From contig NZ_JACHMS010000001.1 of NCBI RefSeq assembly GCF_014205055.1, positions 1,612,001 through 1,676,000 of the forward strand: a DNA stretch of 64,000 bases. The letters run 5' to 3'. The stretch comes from Streptomyces luteogriseus. Lineage in GTDB: Bacteria; Actinomycetota; Actinomycetes; Streptomycetales; Streptomycetaceae. This document shows positions 31,895 to 40,193 of the stretch, piece by piece. The notes below the pieces were generated by a model. That model saw nothing but the letters and a program-made list of their open reading frames with translations. It was not told where the DNA came from and made no database searches. The first letter of the stretch is position 1; every line of letters starts with the position of its first letter. Position numbers and translations under genes: made by a program.

Positions 31895-32200
31895 GACCGG
31901 CTCTCTTCTTCGTCTTCTCGTGGGGCGTTCAGATTGAGCCAATCCGTGTGCGGCGGTCCCGGCTCGTTCATGTGCTGTTTACGCGTAGTGGCCTCAGTAC
32001 ACAGCGCGCTGCGCCGACCGAGTCAGTCACGGAAACCATGAAGGAGTTGGCTGGCCAGGACAGGCATCTTGTAGATTCGTATGAACGGAGGTCCTCAGAA
32101 ACCTCCTCGTTCTCCTGTGGAAACGCGCGACACGGTCGCGTGACCTGGGACACAGCCCGGGCAGGGTTTGATTTCGAGACAAAGAACGGCGGCGACGAGA
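31895..32200. promoter_or_regulatory. Divergent control region between xdh operon and pucR-type gene
   Basis: This 306-base region should hold both promoters. The clearest symmetry is an imperfect palindrome at 32084-32111, AACGGAGGT against ACCTCCTCGTT, a candidate PucR operator. An ATG at 32081 with a short in-frame run of 20 codons overlaps it but has no ribosome binding site, so I do not call a leader peptide. Confidence 0.45.
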
Positions 32201-33874
32201 ATGCGGCTGCGCGCACTGCTGGACACCGACGCGCTGGGCCTCAAGCTGCTCGGCGGTGAGGACGAGCTGGACCGCACCGTTCGGGGTGTGATGACCACCG
32301 ACCTGCGCGACCCCAGCCGCTACCTCGCCGGCGGCGAACTGGTGCTCACGGGCCTGGCCTGGCGCCGGGACGCCGACGACTCGGAGCCTTTCGTCCGGAT
32401 CCTGGTGCAGGCGGGCGTGACGGCCCTCGCCGCGGGCGAGGCCGAGCTGGGGGACGTCCCCGAGGACCTGGTCGTGGCCTGCGCCCGGCACCACCTGCCG
32501 CTCTTCGCGGTGCACGAGTCGGTGGCGTTCGCGACCATCACCGAGCACGTCGTACGGCAGGTGTCCGGCGAGCGCGCGGGCGATCTCGCGGCGGTCGTCG
32601 ACCGCCACCGCCGGATGATGACCTCGGGTCCGGCGGGCGGCGGCCCGGACGTGGTCCTGGACCTGCTCGGCACGGACCTGGACCTGCGGGCCTGGGTCCT
32701 CTCCCCCACCGGTCGCCCGATCGCCGGCTCGAAGACGGCGGGACCCGCCCTGCCGGCCGAGGCCTGCGCCCGGCTCGCCGGGGAACATCTGGCCGCCACC
32801 CGCACGGGCCGCCGAGGCCCCCACCGCGTCACCCTGGACGCCACGACGTACTCCCTGTTCCCGGTGCGCTCCACGGGCCGCTCCCCGCAGCCGGCCCGGG
32901 ACGTCCGCGAAACCGTCCTGTCGGACTGGCTGCTGGCCGTGGAGGCGGACGCCGGAGACTGGCCCGAGGAGCGCCTGGACCTGCTCTACGGCGTCACCCA
33001 GCTGATCGCGGTCGAGCGGGACCGCCGCGACGCGGCCCGCACGGTCCGCCGCCGCCTGGCCCAGGAGGTCCTGGAACTGGTGCAGACGGGCGCTGCCCCC
33101 GCCGAGATCGCCGCCCGGCTGCGCGTGGCCGCACCGGTGCTGCTGCCCGGCCTGGGCGCCGCGCCGCACTGGCAGGTGGTGGTGGCCCGCGTCGACTGGG
33201 AGGGCGAGGAGATCGAGGCCGGCCCGGTGGCGCAGGCCCTGCTGGAGGAGGTCCTCGTCGACCCCGCGGTCGCCGGGCCGGAGCACTCCGACCGCATCGC
33301 CGTGGCCCACACGGGCGGCGAGGCCATCGCCCTGATGCCCCTCCCGGCCGTCTCCGCCGAGCACGACGGCTCGGAGACGGGTGTCCTCGCGGACGCGCTC
33401 CTGGCGTCGGTACGGGAGCCGCTCACGGCCGGCCTGAACGACGACGGCCGCCTCACCCTCGGCGTCAGTGCGGCCGTCCACTCGGCGGAAGGCCTGCGGG
33501 GCGCGCTGGAGGAGGCCCGCCACGCCCGGCGCGTCGCCGCGGCCCGCCCCGGCCGGGTCTGCGCGGCCGGCCACCAGGAGCTGGCCTCGCACGTCCTGCT
33601 GCTGCCCTTCGTCCCGGACGACGTCCGCCGGGCCTTCACGGCCCGCCTCCTGGACCCCCTGCGCGACTACGACCGCCGCCACCGCGCCGAGCTGATCCCC
33701 ACCCTGGAGGCCTTCCTCGACTGCGACGGTTCCTGGACCCGCTGCGCCACCCGTCTGCACCTGCACGTCAACACGCTGCGCTATCGGATCGGCCGGATCG
33801 AGCAGTTGACGAGTCGTGATCTGTCGCGGCTCGAGGACAAGCTGGATTTCTTCCTGGCACTGCGCATGAGCTGA
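32201..33874 (+). CDS. PucR-family transcriptional regulator of purine catabolism
   Basis: The 557-residue protein has the N-terminal PucR domain (MRLRALLDTDALGLKLLGGE, with VMTTDLRDPSRYL), a middle GGDEF-like region and a C-terminal HTH_30 (LHVNTLRYRIGRIEQL near residues 525-540). PucR-type proteins activate purine-use genes in response to pathway intermediates such as allantoin. Divergence from the xanthine dehydrogenase operon supports that role. I take the ATG at 32201; a TTG 11 codons earlier is possible, and neither has a strong ribosome binding site. Confidence 0.9.
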   Translation: MRLRALLDTDALGLKLLGGEDELDRTVRGVMTTDLRDPSRYLAGGELVLTGLAWRRDADDSEPFVRILVQAGVTALAAGEAELGDVPEDLVVACARHHLPLFAVHESVAFATITEHVVRQVSGERAGDLAAVVDRHRRMMTSGPAGGGPDVVLDLLGTDLDLRAWVLSPTGRPIAGSKTAGPALPAEACARLAGEHLAATRTGRRGPHRVTLDATTYSLFPVRSTGRSPQPARDVRETVLSDWLLAVEADAGDWPEERLDLLYGVTQLIAVERDRRDAARTVRRRLAQEVLELVQTGAAPAEIAARLRVAAPVLLPGLGAAPHWQVVVARVDWEGEEIEAGPVAQALLEEVLVDPAVAGPEHSDRIAVAHTGGEAIALMPLPAVSAEHDGSETGVLADALLASVREPLTAGLNDDGRLTLGVSAAVHSAEGLRGALEEARHARRVAAARPGRVCAAGHQELASHVLLLPFVPDDVRRAFTARLLDPLRDYDRRHRAELIPTLEAFLDCDGSWTRCATRLHLHVNTLRYRIGRIEQLTSRDLSRLEDKLDFFLALRMS

Positions 33875-33879
33875 TACGC

Positions 33880-33911
33880 GGGGTGTCCCGGCGGCAAACC
33901 CGGGGCACCCC
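33880..33911. terminator. Terminator after the PucR-type gene
   Basis: A 12-bp stem with one T:G pair (33880-33891 with 33900-33911) and an eight-base loop starts six bases after the stop codon. Confidence 0.75.
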
Positions 33912-34024
33912 CGAGTCCCACGACTTTGTGAAATCCTTCACCCACCCCCTTGGCCCGGCCCGCCGATTCGTGCTGAGATGCCGCCACCACTCAACAGCTC
34001 GATGGCGTGCTCGGGGAGGGCAAC

Positions 34025-34807
34025 GTGGCGCATACCGCCATGTCTGGTAACGGAACGACCGCCGGTGACGATCCCCTCCAGACCGCGGTATGGCGGCTGC
34101 GCTCCCGCGGATGCTGGGCCGACGCGGCCGCCCTGCTGCTGCCGGCCACACCGGCGGCGGCGCTCCAACGCGCGTCGTTGCTGGTGGAACGGTGTCTGTA
34201 CACCGAGCAGGGCTGGGAGGAGGCCGAGGACGCGCTGCGCACGGCCGAGGCGATGGCCCACAGCGACGACGAACGCGGCGCGGCCGCTTGTGAACGCGGT
34301 TACTTGGCCTACGCGGCGACACTGCTCGCGGTGCGGGACCGGGCCGACGAGGCGCGGGCCGCGCTCGGGCGGGCGGCGGCGCTGGTCCCTCCGGGGGCTC
34401 CGGCGCGGGCTCTGCTGGACTTCCGGCGCGGGCTCCTGGCGGAGAACCTGACGAGCGCGCCCCAGGCCGCGCGGGCCGCGTACCGCCGGGCCCACGCGGG
34501 CGCGACGGCGCACTCCGACCCGCTGCTGCTGTCCTTCACGTGGCGTCATCTCGCTGGACTCGCTCTGCGGGAAGGGGAGTTGGCGGAAGCGCGGCACGGT
34601 TTCGCGGAGTCGCTGCGGATCCGGGAGGAACTGGGCTATCTCGTCGGCACGGCCCCGGCCCTGGTGTCCCTGGCCGACACGGAGACGGAGCCGGAGGCGT
34701 CCCGGTTGCGGGAGGAGGCCCGGCGGTTGTTCCGGCTGCTCGGGGGCGTACCGACGTGGCTGTCCCGCCAGTTGGCTCCGCCGGTTCCGCCGGCTGCGAC
34801 GGCTTGA
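34025..34807 (+). CDS. TPR-like helical repeat protein of unknown function
   Basis: The 260-residue protein is almost entirely alpha-helical and Ala/Arg/Leu-rich, with helix pairs resembling tetratricopeptide repeats (for example GWEEAEDALRTAEAMA, RADEARAALGRAAALV, GELAEARHGFAESLRIREEL). It has no signal peptide or membrane segment, so it is probably a cytoplasmic scaffold. The GTG at 34025 is preceded by GGGGAGGG at good spacing; a GTG six codons upstream is less well placed. Monocistronic and convergent with the GntR gene. No specific role can be inferred. Confidence 0.65.
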   Translation: MAHTAMSGNGTTAGDDPLQTAVWRLRSRGCWADAAALLLPATPAAALQRASLLVERCLYTEQGWEEAEDALRTAEAMAHSDDERGAAACERGYLAYAATLLAVRDRADEARAALGRAAALVPPGAPARALLDFRRGLLAENLTSAPQAARAAYRRAHAGATAHSDPLLLSFTWRHLAGLALREGELAEARHGFAESLRIREELGYLVGTAPALVSLADTETEPEASRLREEARRLFRLLGGVPTWLSRQLAPPVPPAATA

Positions 34808-35162
34808 CACTCGGCGCCGGGGCTGGGGGCGGGTGGGTCCGCGACCCGGCGTCGAATGGTGCCGCTGCTCGGTGCTGAGGCCGGGTCGGTTCGCAGCCCG
34901 GCGGAACGGGGTGCCGCTGCGCCCACCCGTGCCGCCCCTGGCGGCACGGGTGCCCGCAGCTAGGCGGCTGCGCATGCCCGCGGCTGGGCCGGCCCGCACC
35001 CGCCGGACCACGCAAGGGGCCGTGTCGGGGGGTGTCCGCCCGCAGCGGTTGGCGCGTCAACGGACGGTTAGTCGGTACGCAACCCCATCGCGCCGTTCCG
35101 AGGACGGACACCCCCCGGCGCGGCCCCGACCCACACCCGGCGAGAAGGCGCAGGCGCGTCAC
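34808..35162. other. Highly structured non-coding region between convergent genes
   Basis: No frame looks coding on either strand. It contains a hairpin with a perfect 13-bp stem and three-base loop (34924-34936 with 34940-34952). It also has a long-range stem of 12 perfect base pairs, GGGGGGTGTCCG (35027-35038) with its complement at 35105-35116, enclosing 66 bases. Inside that loop GGCGCG (35051-35056) can pair with CGCGCC (35089-35094). The simplest view is a bidirectional terminator region, but the nested layout would also suit a structured RNA. Confidence 0.55.
34924..34952. terminator. Strong hairpin, terminator candidate
   Basis: CACCCGTGCCGCC pairs perfectly with GGCGGCACGGGTG over the loop CCT. 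It is 117 bases beyond the TPR-like gene, so it may instead end transcription from the other side or be part of a structured RNA. Confidence 0.6.
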
Positions 35163-36035
35163 TCAGCCCGCCGCAGCCGCCCCCGCGAAGTGCTCGCCCA
35201 CCAGCGCCCGCACCACATCAAGGTCCCGTGCGACCAGCGCGTCCAGCAACGCCGTGTGCTCGTGCGCGTCCGCCACCAGATCGGCTCGCCCCCGGCCCCC
35301 CGGCCCTCCCCCGACCAGCGGCCACTGCGCCCTGCGATGCAGGTCCTCCGCGATCTGGACCAGCTGCTCGTTGCCCGAGAGGGACAGCACGGCCCGGTGG
35401 AACCCCCGGTCGGACTCCGCGTAGGTCGCGCGGCAGCCGGAGGACGCCGCGCGGACCGTCGCCTCGGCGAGAGGCCGCAGCTCGGCCCAGCGCTCGGCAG
35501 GCACGGTACGGGCCAGCCGGAGCATCACCGGGACCTCGATCAGCGCCCGGACCTCGGCCAGCTCCGCCAGTTCCCGCACACCCCGCTCGACCACCCGGAA
35601 CCCACGGTTCGGCACGACCTCGACGGCCCCCTCGAGGGCCAGTTGCTGCATGGCCTCCCGGACCGGCGTCGCCGAGACCCCGAACCGCTCGCCCAGCACC
35701 GGCGCCGAGTACACCTCCCCGGGCCGTAGATCCCCCGCCACCAGCGCGGCCCGCAGCGCGTCCAGGATCTGCCCCCGCACCGAGGCCCGCTGAACCACCG
35801 GCCGGGGCCGGGGAGCGACGGGGAGCGGCGGCTCACTGTGCGTGTGCTCCCCCCGCACCGCCCCGCCCTGCTGCGGCACCCGGGCAGGCGCCGACGCCTG
35901 CCCGGACGGCACACCCGCCGCCGCACCCGCACCCATCACCGCACCCACCGCCGCCCACGGATCACCCGTGCCCGCGGAGCCCTGCGCTCCCTGCCTCACG
36001 GGTCCTCCTCCGGACGTATCGGTACTTGGGGTCAT
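35163..36035 (-). CDS. GntR/FadR-type regulator with long low-complexity N-terminus
   Basis: The 290-residue protein has a winged helix (about residues 84-150: LDALRAALVAGDLRPGEVYS, then GERFGVSATPVREAMQQLAL) and a C-terminal all-helical FCD ligand domain with the metal-site residues typical of FadR relatives (for example FHRAVLSLSGNEQLVQIAED). Residues 1-80 are Gly/Ala/Pro-rich and unlike a usual GntR N-terminus. No good ribosome binding site precedes the ATG at 36035 and no ATG lies nearer the winged helix apart from residue 34, so the true start may be internal. The regulated genes are unknown. Confidence 0.8.
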   Translation of the reverse strand: MTPSTDTSGGGPVRQGAQGSAGTGDPWAAVGAVMGAGAAAGVPSGQASAPARVPQQGGAVRGEHTHSEPPLPVAPRPRPVVQRASVRGQILDALRAALVAGDLRPGEVYSAPVLGERFGVSATPVREAMQQLALEGAVEVVPNRGFRVVERGVRELAELAEVRALIEVPVMLRLARTVPAERWAELRPLAEATVRAASSGCRATYAESDRGFHRAVLSLSGNEQLVQIAEDLHRRAQWPLVGGGPGGRGRADLVADAHEHTALLDALVARDLDVVRALVGEHFAGAAAAG

Positions 36036-36121
36036 TACGGCGGGTTGTTACTCGTCCGTCAAGCACCATAAGCGCCCCGGCCCCCAGTTCAAATCCCCGT
36101 TCAACTTCCGGAGATCTTGAG

Positions 36122-36140
36122 TAAGGTTAGGCTTACCTTC
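36122..36140. promoter_or_regulatory. Iron box (DmdR1/IdeR-type operator)
   Basis: TAAGGTTAGGCTTACCTTC closely matches the 19-bp actinobacterial iron box (AGGTTAGGCTAACCT core), with dyad symmetry AAGGT...ACCTT. It lies 36 bases before the FhuF-like gene, so that gene should be repressed when iron is plentiful. Confidence 0.8.
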
Positions 36141-36175
36141 AAGAGCCCCGTTTCACCCGACGGATCGGTGATCAC

Positions 36176-37027
36176 ATGCCTGCGCCCGTTTCGGCCGTCT
36201 CCGGCGCCTACACCCGTCTGGCCGAGGTTCTCCCGGGACTGGCGGTCACCGAACTGAGCGCTCACGAGGAGACCCCGTACGGCGGCGGCTGGACCACGGC
36301 CGCCGACCTCGCGGCCGCGGGCCCCGCCCTGGACCGCTTCCTCGCGTGGGACGTGGACCAGATCGAACGGGACTACGGCCGCCAGGCCCGCCCCGACGTC
36401 GTCGCCACCTTCGGCCTGCACCGTTACGCCTGGCCCGCGTGCCTCCTGATCACCGTGCCGTGGTTCCTGCACCGCCGGGTCCCCCGCTACCCCGTGACGC
36501 ACGTCTCGTACGACCGCACCGCCCCGGACCACGCCCTCGGACGCATGGCCGTCCGCCCCGCCGGCTTCGCCTGCCTGCCCGGCGACGAGGCGGCCGCACT
36601 GCCCGGCGCCCGGGTCGTCCCCGACGAGGAGGCCCTGCGCGCGGAGGTGCGGGCGGCGGTGGCCGAGCACCTGGAGCCGGTACTGACCGGTTTCGGCCCC
36701 CGGATGCGGCGGCGCGGCCGCGCCCTGTGGGGTATGGCGACCGACGAGATCGTCGAAGGGGTCTGGTACGTCGCCCAGCTGCTCGGCGAGATCGAGGAAC
36801 GGCGCGCGATGCGCGAGCTGGAGCTACTGCTGCCGGGTGCGACCAAGCCGTACGTCGGCACGGCGGCATTCCGGGAGCTGACCGGCCCCGGCGGCGAGCC
36901 GCTGCTCACCCGGGACCGCGCGAGCTGCTGCATGTTCTACACACTCCGCCCCGAGGACACCTGCGCCACCTGCCCCCGCACCTGCGACTCGGAACGCGTC
37001 ACCAAGCTGCTGGCCACGGCCAGTTGA
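36176..37027 (+). CDS. FhuF-like (2Fe-2S) ferric-siderophore reductase
   Basis: The 283-residue cytoplasmic protein ends in a FhuF-type 2Fe-2S motif: CC at residues 257-258, then C268-x2-C271 with a further Cys (SCCMFYTLRPEDTCATCPRTC read in parts). FhuF-like proteins release iron from imported ferric siderophores by reduction. The iron box just upstream independently supports iron-controlled expression. The ATG at 36176 is preceded by GGAT at workable spacing. Monocistronic. Confidence 0.87.
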   Translation: MPAPVSAVSGAYTRLAEVLPGLAVTELSAHEETPYGGGWTTAADLAAAGPALDRFLAWDVDQIERDYGRQARPDVVATFGLHRYAWPACLLITVPWFLHRRVPRYPVTHVSYDRTAPDHALGRMAVRPAGFACLPGDEAAALPGARVVPDEEALRAEVRAAVAEHLEPVLTGFGPRMRRRGRALWGMATDEIVEGVWYVAQLLGEIEERRAMRELELLLPGATKPYVGTAAFRELTGPGGEPLLTRDRASCCMFYTLRPEDTCATCPRTCDSERVTKLLATAS

Positions 37028-37332
37028 GCTCCCGCGGGGCCGAATCCCCTCCCGCTGCCCCGTAAGATCATCGCGAAACCGGACACCCGCACGCCCGCAG
37101 GCGATTCACATGATCCTCACGCGTGACGGGAACTTTCCGGGGAACCACTCGTACGGGTAGTCTTGTTCGAACTCAACTCCCGCCCCTCACGCGGCAGTTC
37201 GAGCAGAACGCCGCCCCGGGCATTCCCTTGCACTTCCTTGGCGGCCTCTTGCCCCGAAACCCCCTGAGGGCCGATGGGATTGGGCCACTATGGCGGGCGT
37301 TACGCCCTATCCCAATGCAAGGGACCACCCAG
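37028..37332. other. Intergenic leader of the DUF2637 gene with nested hairpin
   Basis: No gene is seen in these 305 bases. TAGTCT at 37158-37163 could be a -10 element, preceded by GGAACC at 37141-37146, the order seen in some ECF sigma promoters but with short spacing. Close to the gene, ATTGGG (37279-37284) pairs with CCCAAT (37311-37316) around an inner GGGCG/CGCCC hairpin (37295-37307). This structure ends two bases before the AAGGGA ribosome binding site. Confidence 0.5.
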
Positions 37333-38376
37333 ATGAGACTGACCGACATATCGCTGAACTGGCTGCTTCCGGGCGCCGTGCTTCTCCTGGGCATGCTGGC
37401 GGCGGTGGCGGTGCTCGCGCGCGGCAAGCGCTCCTCGGTCAAGGACACGAGCGCGGACGACTCCTGGGAGCGCAGCGAGGAACGCCGCAGACGCAAGGAA
37501 GCCCTCTACGGCACCCTCTCTTACCTCCTCCTCTTCTGCTGTGCGGCCGTCGCCGCCCTGCTCTCCTTCCACGGCCTGGTCGGCTTCGGCGAGCAGAACC
37601 TCGGGCTCTCCGGCGGCTGGCAGTACCTCGTCCCGTTCGGCCTGGACGGCGCGGCGATGTTCTGCTCCGTCCTCGCGGTGCGCGAGGCCAGCCACGGTGA
37701 CGCGGCGCTCGGCTCCCGGATACTGGTCTGGACGTTCGCCTTCGCCGCGGCCTGGTTCAACTGGGTGCACGCACCCCGGGGCATCGGTCACGCGGGTGCC
37801 CCCCACTTCTTCGCCGGCATGTCCCTGTCGGCGGCGGTCCTGTTCGACCGCGCGCTGAAGCAGACCCGCCGGGCCGCGCTGCGGGAGCAGGGCCTGGTGC
37901 CCCGCCCGCTGCCGCAGATCCGTATGGTGCGCTGGCTGCGGGCCCCCCGGGAGACCTACCGCGCCTGGTCGCTGATGCTCCTCGAGAATGTGCGCAGCCT
38001 GGACGAGGCCGTCGACGAGGTGCGCGACGACCGGCGCAAGAAGGAAGAGACCCGGCAGCGGCGGCGTGACCAGCAGCGCGTGGAGCGGGCCCAGTTGAAG
38101 GCGATCAGCCGCGGTCACCGCGGCCACTTCGGCCGGGGTGGCGGACGGCAGCAGCTGGAGGTGCAGGTGGAGCGCGGCTCCTCGCAGGTCTCCGCGGAGC
38201 CTGCCATATCGGCGCCGGAGCCCCTGCCCGTGCGCTCGCGTCCCTCCCTTCAGCCGGCGCGCAAAGGAACTGACCCCGTGACCGTCGACCTCACCGCGGA
38301 GGACGACACCATGGCGCTGCCGCGTCTGGACTCCCTGGAGCGCAAGCTCAAGGACCTTGAGCAGCAGTTCGGTTAG
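37333..38376 (+). CDS. DUF2637 (SpdB/TraB-like) membrane protein
   Basis: The 347-residue protein has an N-terminal membrane helix (WLLPGAVLLLGMLAAVAVLA) and then a DUF2637 domain of four helices (residues about 55-165: YGTLSYLLLFCCAAVAALLS, and LVWTFAFAAAWFNWVHAPRG). A long basic, charged tail follows (RKKEETRQRRRDQQRVERAQ), with a short C-terminal coiled coil. DUF2637 proteins occur beside plasmid transfer and developmental genes in Streptomyces; the function is unknown. The start at 37333 has AAGGGA nine bases upstream; the ATG at 37315 overlaps that site. Confidence 0.78.
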   Translation: MRLTDISLNWLLPGAVLLLGMLAAVAVLARGKRSSVKDTSADDSWERSEERRRRKEALYGTLSYLLLFCCAAVAALLSFHGLVGFGEQNLGLSGGWQYLVPFGLDGAAMFCSVLAVREASHGDAALGSRILVWTFAFAAAWFNWVHAPRGIGHAGAPHFFAGMSLSAAVLFDRALKQTRRAALREQGLVPRPLPQIRMVRWLRAPRETYRAWSLMLLENVRSLDEAVDEVRDDRRKKEETRQRRRDQQRVERAQLKAISRGHRGHFGRGGGRQQLEVQVERGSSQVSAEPAISAPEPLPVRSRPSLQPARKGTDPVTVDLTAEDDTMALPRLDSLERKLKDLEQQFG

Positions 38377-38397
38377 CCGAGCCGGGGCGAAGCAGCC

Positions 38398-38427
38398 AGG
38401 GGGCGTGGCCTGCGGGCCGCGCCCCCT
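38398..38427. terminator. Bidirectional terminator
   Basis: A 13-bp stem with one T:G pair (38398-38410 with 38415-38427) and a four-base loop lies between the convergent DUF2637 and kinase-like genes. Confidence 0.8.
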
Positions 38428-38433
38428 CGGCGT

Positions 38434-38916
38434 TCACACCGCCTCCGCCTCCAGCTCGAACCAGACGGCCTTGCCCACGCCGTGCGGCCGGACCCCCCAG
38501 GAGTCCGCGAGGGACTGCACCAGGAGCAGGCCCCTGCCGTTCGTACCGTCGTCGGCGACCGGTACGCGCAGCCGGGGCCTGCGGGCCACGAAGTCCCGTA
38601 CCTCCACCCGCAGTCCGTGCGGCCCGACGGTGGCCGTGAGGACCGCGTCGTGGTCGGTGTGGACGATCGCGTTGGTGACGAGTTCGCTGGTGAGCAGTTC
38701 CGCCACGTCCGACTGCCCGTGCTTCCCCCACTGCCCGAGCAGTTCCCGCAGGGCCCTGCGGGCTTCCGGGACGGCCCGCAGGTCCGCCCGCCCGAGTCTG
38801 CGCCTCAACTGCGGTACCGATTCCTGCTCCGTGACATCGTCGGCCCCGTCCTCCACCGTCTTCGTCGAGAAGCCCCCGATCGCTATGGGACCGCCTCGTC
38901 GTGCCTGCCTCTCCAT
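38434..38916 (-). CDS. HATPase_c anti-sigma-factor-type ATP-binding protein
   Basis: The 160-residue protein is a GHKL ATPase of the RsbW/SpoIIAB-like family that abounds in Streptomyces. The N-box is SELVTNAIVHTD, the G1-like part VRDFVARRPRLR is degenerate, and the G2 box is GRGLLLVQSLADSWGV. Family members bind sigma factors or anti-anti-sigma (STAS) proteins and may phosphorylate the latter. The partner is not adjacent; a STAS protein occurs in this window at 56.5 kb, but no link is shown. The ATG at 38916 follows a G-rich stretch. Confidence 0.85.
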   Translation of the reverse strand: MERQARRGGPIAIGGFSTKTVEDGADDVTEQESVPQLRRRLGRADLRAVPEARRALRELLGQWGKHGQSDVAELLTSELVTNAIVHTDHDAVLTATVGPHGLRVEVRDFVARRPRLRVPVADDGTNGRGLLLVQSLADSWGVRPHGVGKAVWFELEAEAV

Positions 38917-39281
38917 GACCCCCGCCCGCGCGCCGATGTCGGTTCCCCTCCTGCTCGAACACGTTCACGGGGATCCATGCCCCAACGGGAACGCGGCAGT
39001 CATGTCGAATCGTCAACGACCGGGTGTTCGGCCACCGGCACGGGACGGGCGGTCCGTGCGGCGGACCGCTGAGCGCTGCGGCGGTGAGGGGGAAGGGGAC
39101 AAGAGGGTAGCCGGTCGGACTCCCCGGGTGGATCCTGACCGCCGGAGATCGGACGATGGGCCGATGGCCGGCTGCCGATCTCTGCGTACGCGGTGAAGGG
39201 CTGAGGCGGCGGGCGCCCGTGCGCGGCGCCCCGCTGAAGTTGGCCGAAGTACGACGGTCTTGACGTCCGCCGGGACCGGTA
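38917..39281. other. Intergenic region upstream of the kinase-like gene
   Basis: I see no gene in this 365-base stretch; all frames have ordinary third-position composition for non-coding DNA here. It should contain the promoter of the HATPase gene and otherwise holds only short GC-rich inverted repeats. Confidence 0.4.
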
Positions 39282-39323
39282 CGGGGCCGTCCTCCCCACC
39301 CCCGTGGCGGGAGGACGGCCCCG
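39282..39323. terminator. Terminator of the secreted-protein gene
   Basis: A perfect 15-bp stem (39282-39296 with 39309-39323) and a 12-base loop lies 18 bases beyond the stop codon of the minus-strand gene. Confidence 0.82.
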
Positions 39324-39341
39324 GTCTTCCGTCGGGCGCGG

Positions 39342-39962
39342 TCAGTACAGCTTGTTGACGGCGGTGGTCGTGGTCTTCTTGAAGGCGGCCACGGGGGCGT
39401 CGTCGAAGTCGCCCATCTGGCCCCATCCCACGACGGTGACGGTCCTGCCGTCCCGTCCGACGGACATCAGCGAGATGTCCGTGGCACCCCAGGACGTCTC
39501 GGTGTGCAGGCCGCGGACGCGGGCGCCCTCCTCGACCGGCAGAGTGCCGTAGTCCCGGCCCTCGGCCTCGACGTCGGGGTCGTTCTTCTCGATGCGGTCG
39601 GCGCAGGTGCGGATCAGGTCGTCGTAGTGCTTCGCCAGGGCCTTGGCCAGGGCGGCTGTGTCCGCCACGACGGTCAGCTGCACGGCGTTGGTGTCCAGGT
39701 CGGTCCGGAACTCCCGGTGCCGGTAGTCGTAGGAGGGCACGCCCTCCGTGCTCACACAGGTGCCGAGTCCCTCCGGGAACCCTTCGGTGACCGGGCCGGC
39801 CGTCCAGGCCGATGTCGGGTGCGGCGGCAGCTGGGACGCCGACAGGAACTTCGGTGCGGCGGCCGGGGCGGCACCGGCGGCCGGGGCCGTGAGGACCGTG
39901 CCGGCCGCGAGGGCGGCGACGGTGAGTGCGGTGAGCGCGCTCGCTCGGATGTGCTTGGGCAT
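39342..39962 (-). CDS. Secreted protein of unknown function
   Basis: The 206-residue protein has a clear Sec signal peptide (residues 1-32: basic start, hydrophobic core, AGAAPA). The mature part resembles small actinobacterial secreted or PknH-sensor-like proteins: two Cys (in GTCVST and RTCADR) could form a disulfide, and alternating strands and helices follow (TNAVQLTVVADTAALAKALA). The start at 39962 has GGGGGA upstream. It is divergent from the membrane-anchored HTH gene 230 bases away, which might respond to it; that link is speculation. Confidence 0.7.
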   Translation of the reverse strand: MPKHIRASALTALTVAALAAGTVLTAPAAGAAPAAAPKFLSASQLPPHPTSAWTAGPVTEGFPEGLGTCVSTEGVPSYDYRHREFRTDLDTNAVQLTVVADTAALAKALAKHYDDLIRTCADRIEKNDPDVEAEGRDYGTLPVEEGARVRGLHTETSWGATDISLMSVGRDGRTVTVVGWGQMGDFDDAPVAAFKKTTTTAVNKLY

Positions 39963-40193
39963 GGATGTCCCCCGTGGGTGAATGCGTGGATGGTCGATGC
40001 CGCCGCGAGGCCGGCTGGTCGGCCCGGACCTGCTCGGTGCGACACCAGAAGCATCAGCGGTCACACCGGGCGGAAGCAACAGCCCGCATCCGATCCGGCA
40101 CGGTGGAACCATCCCAGCCCGTCTGACGTGCAGGTACATGGGGTGCCTGGGATGCCGTTCCGGGCCGGGTCGGACCGAGAGGACGGGGGAACG

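Noticed and set aside
32081-32143. Possible 20-codon leader peptide before the PucR-type gene
   Set aside because: No ribosome binding site, and the frame coincides with an operator-like palindrome; too weak to call.
35041-35100. tRNA-like fold in the structured intergenic region
   Set aside because: Short GGTT/AACC and GGCGCG/CGCGCC pairings exist, but no acceptor stem, T-loop GTTC or CCA-compatible end could be assembled.
39000-39299. 99-codon frame on the minus strand between the kinase-like and secreted-protein genes
   Set aside because: It overlaps the terminator at 39282, has no ribosome binding site and lacks coding third-position bias.
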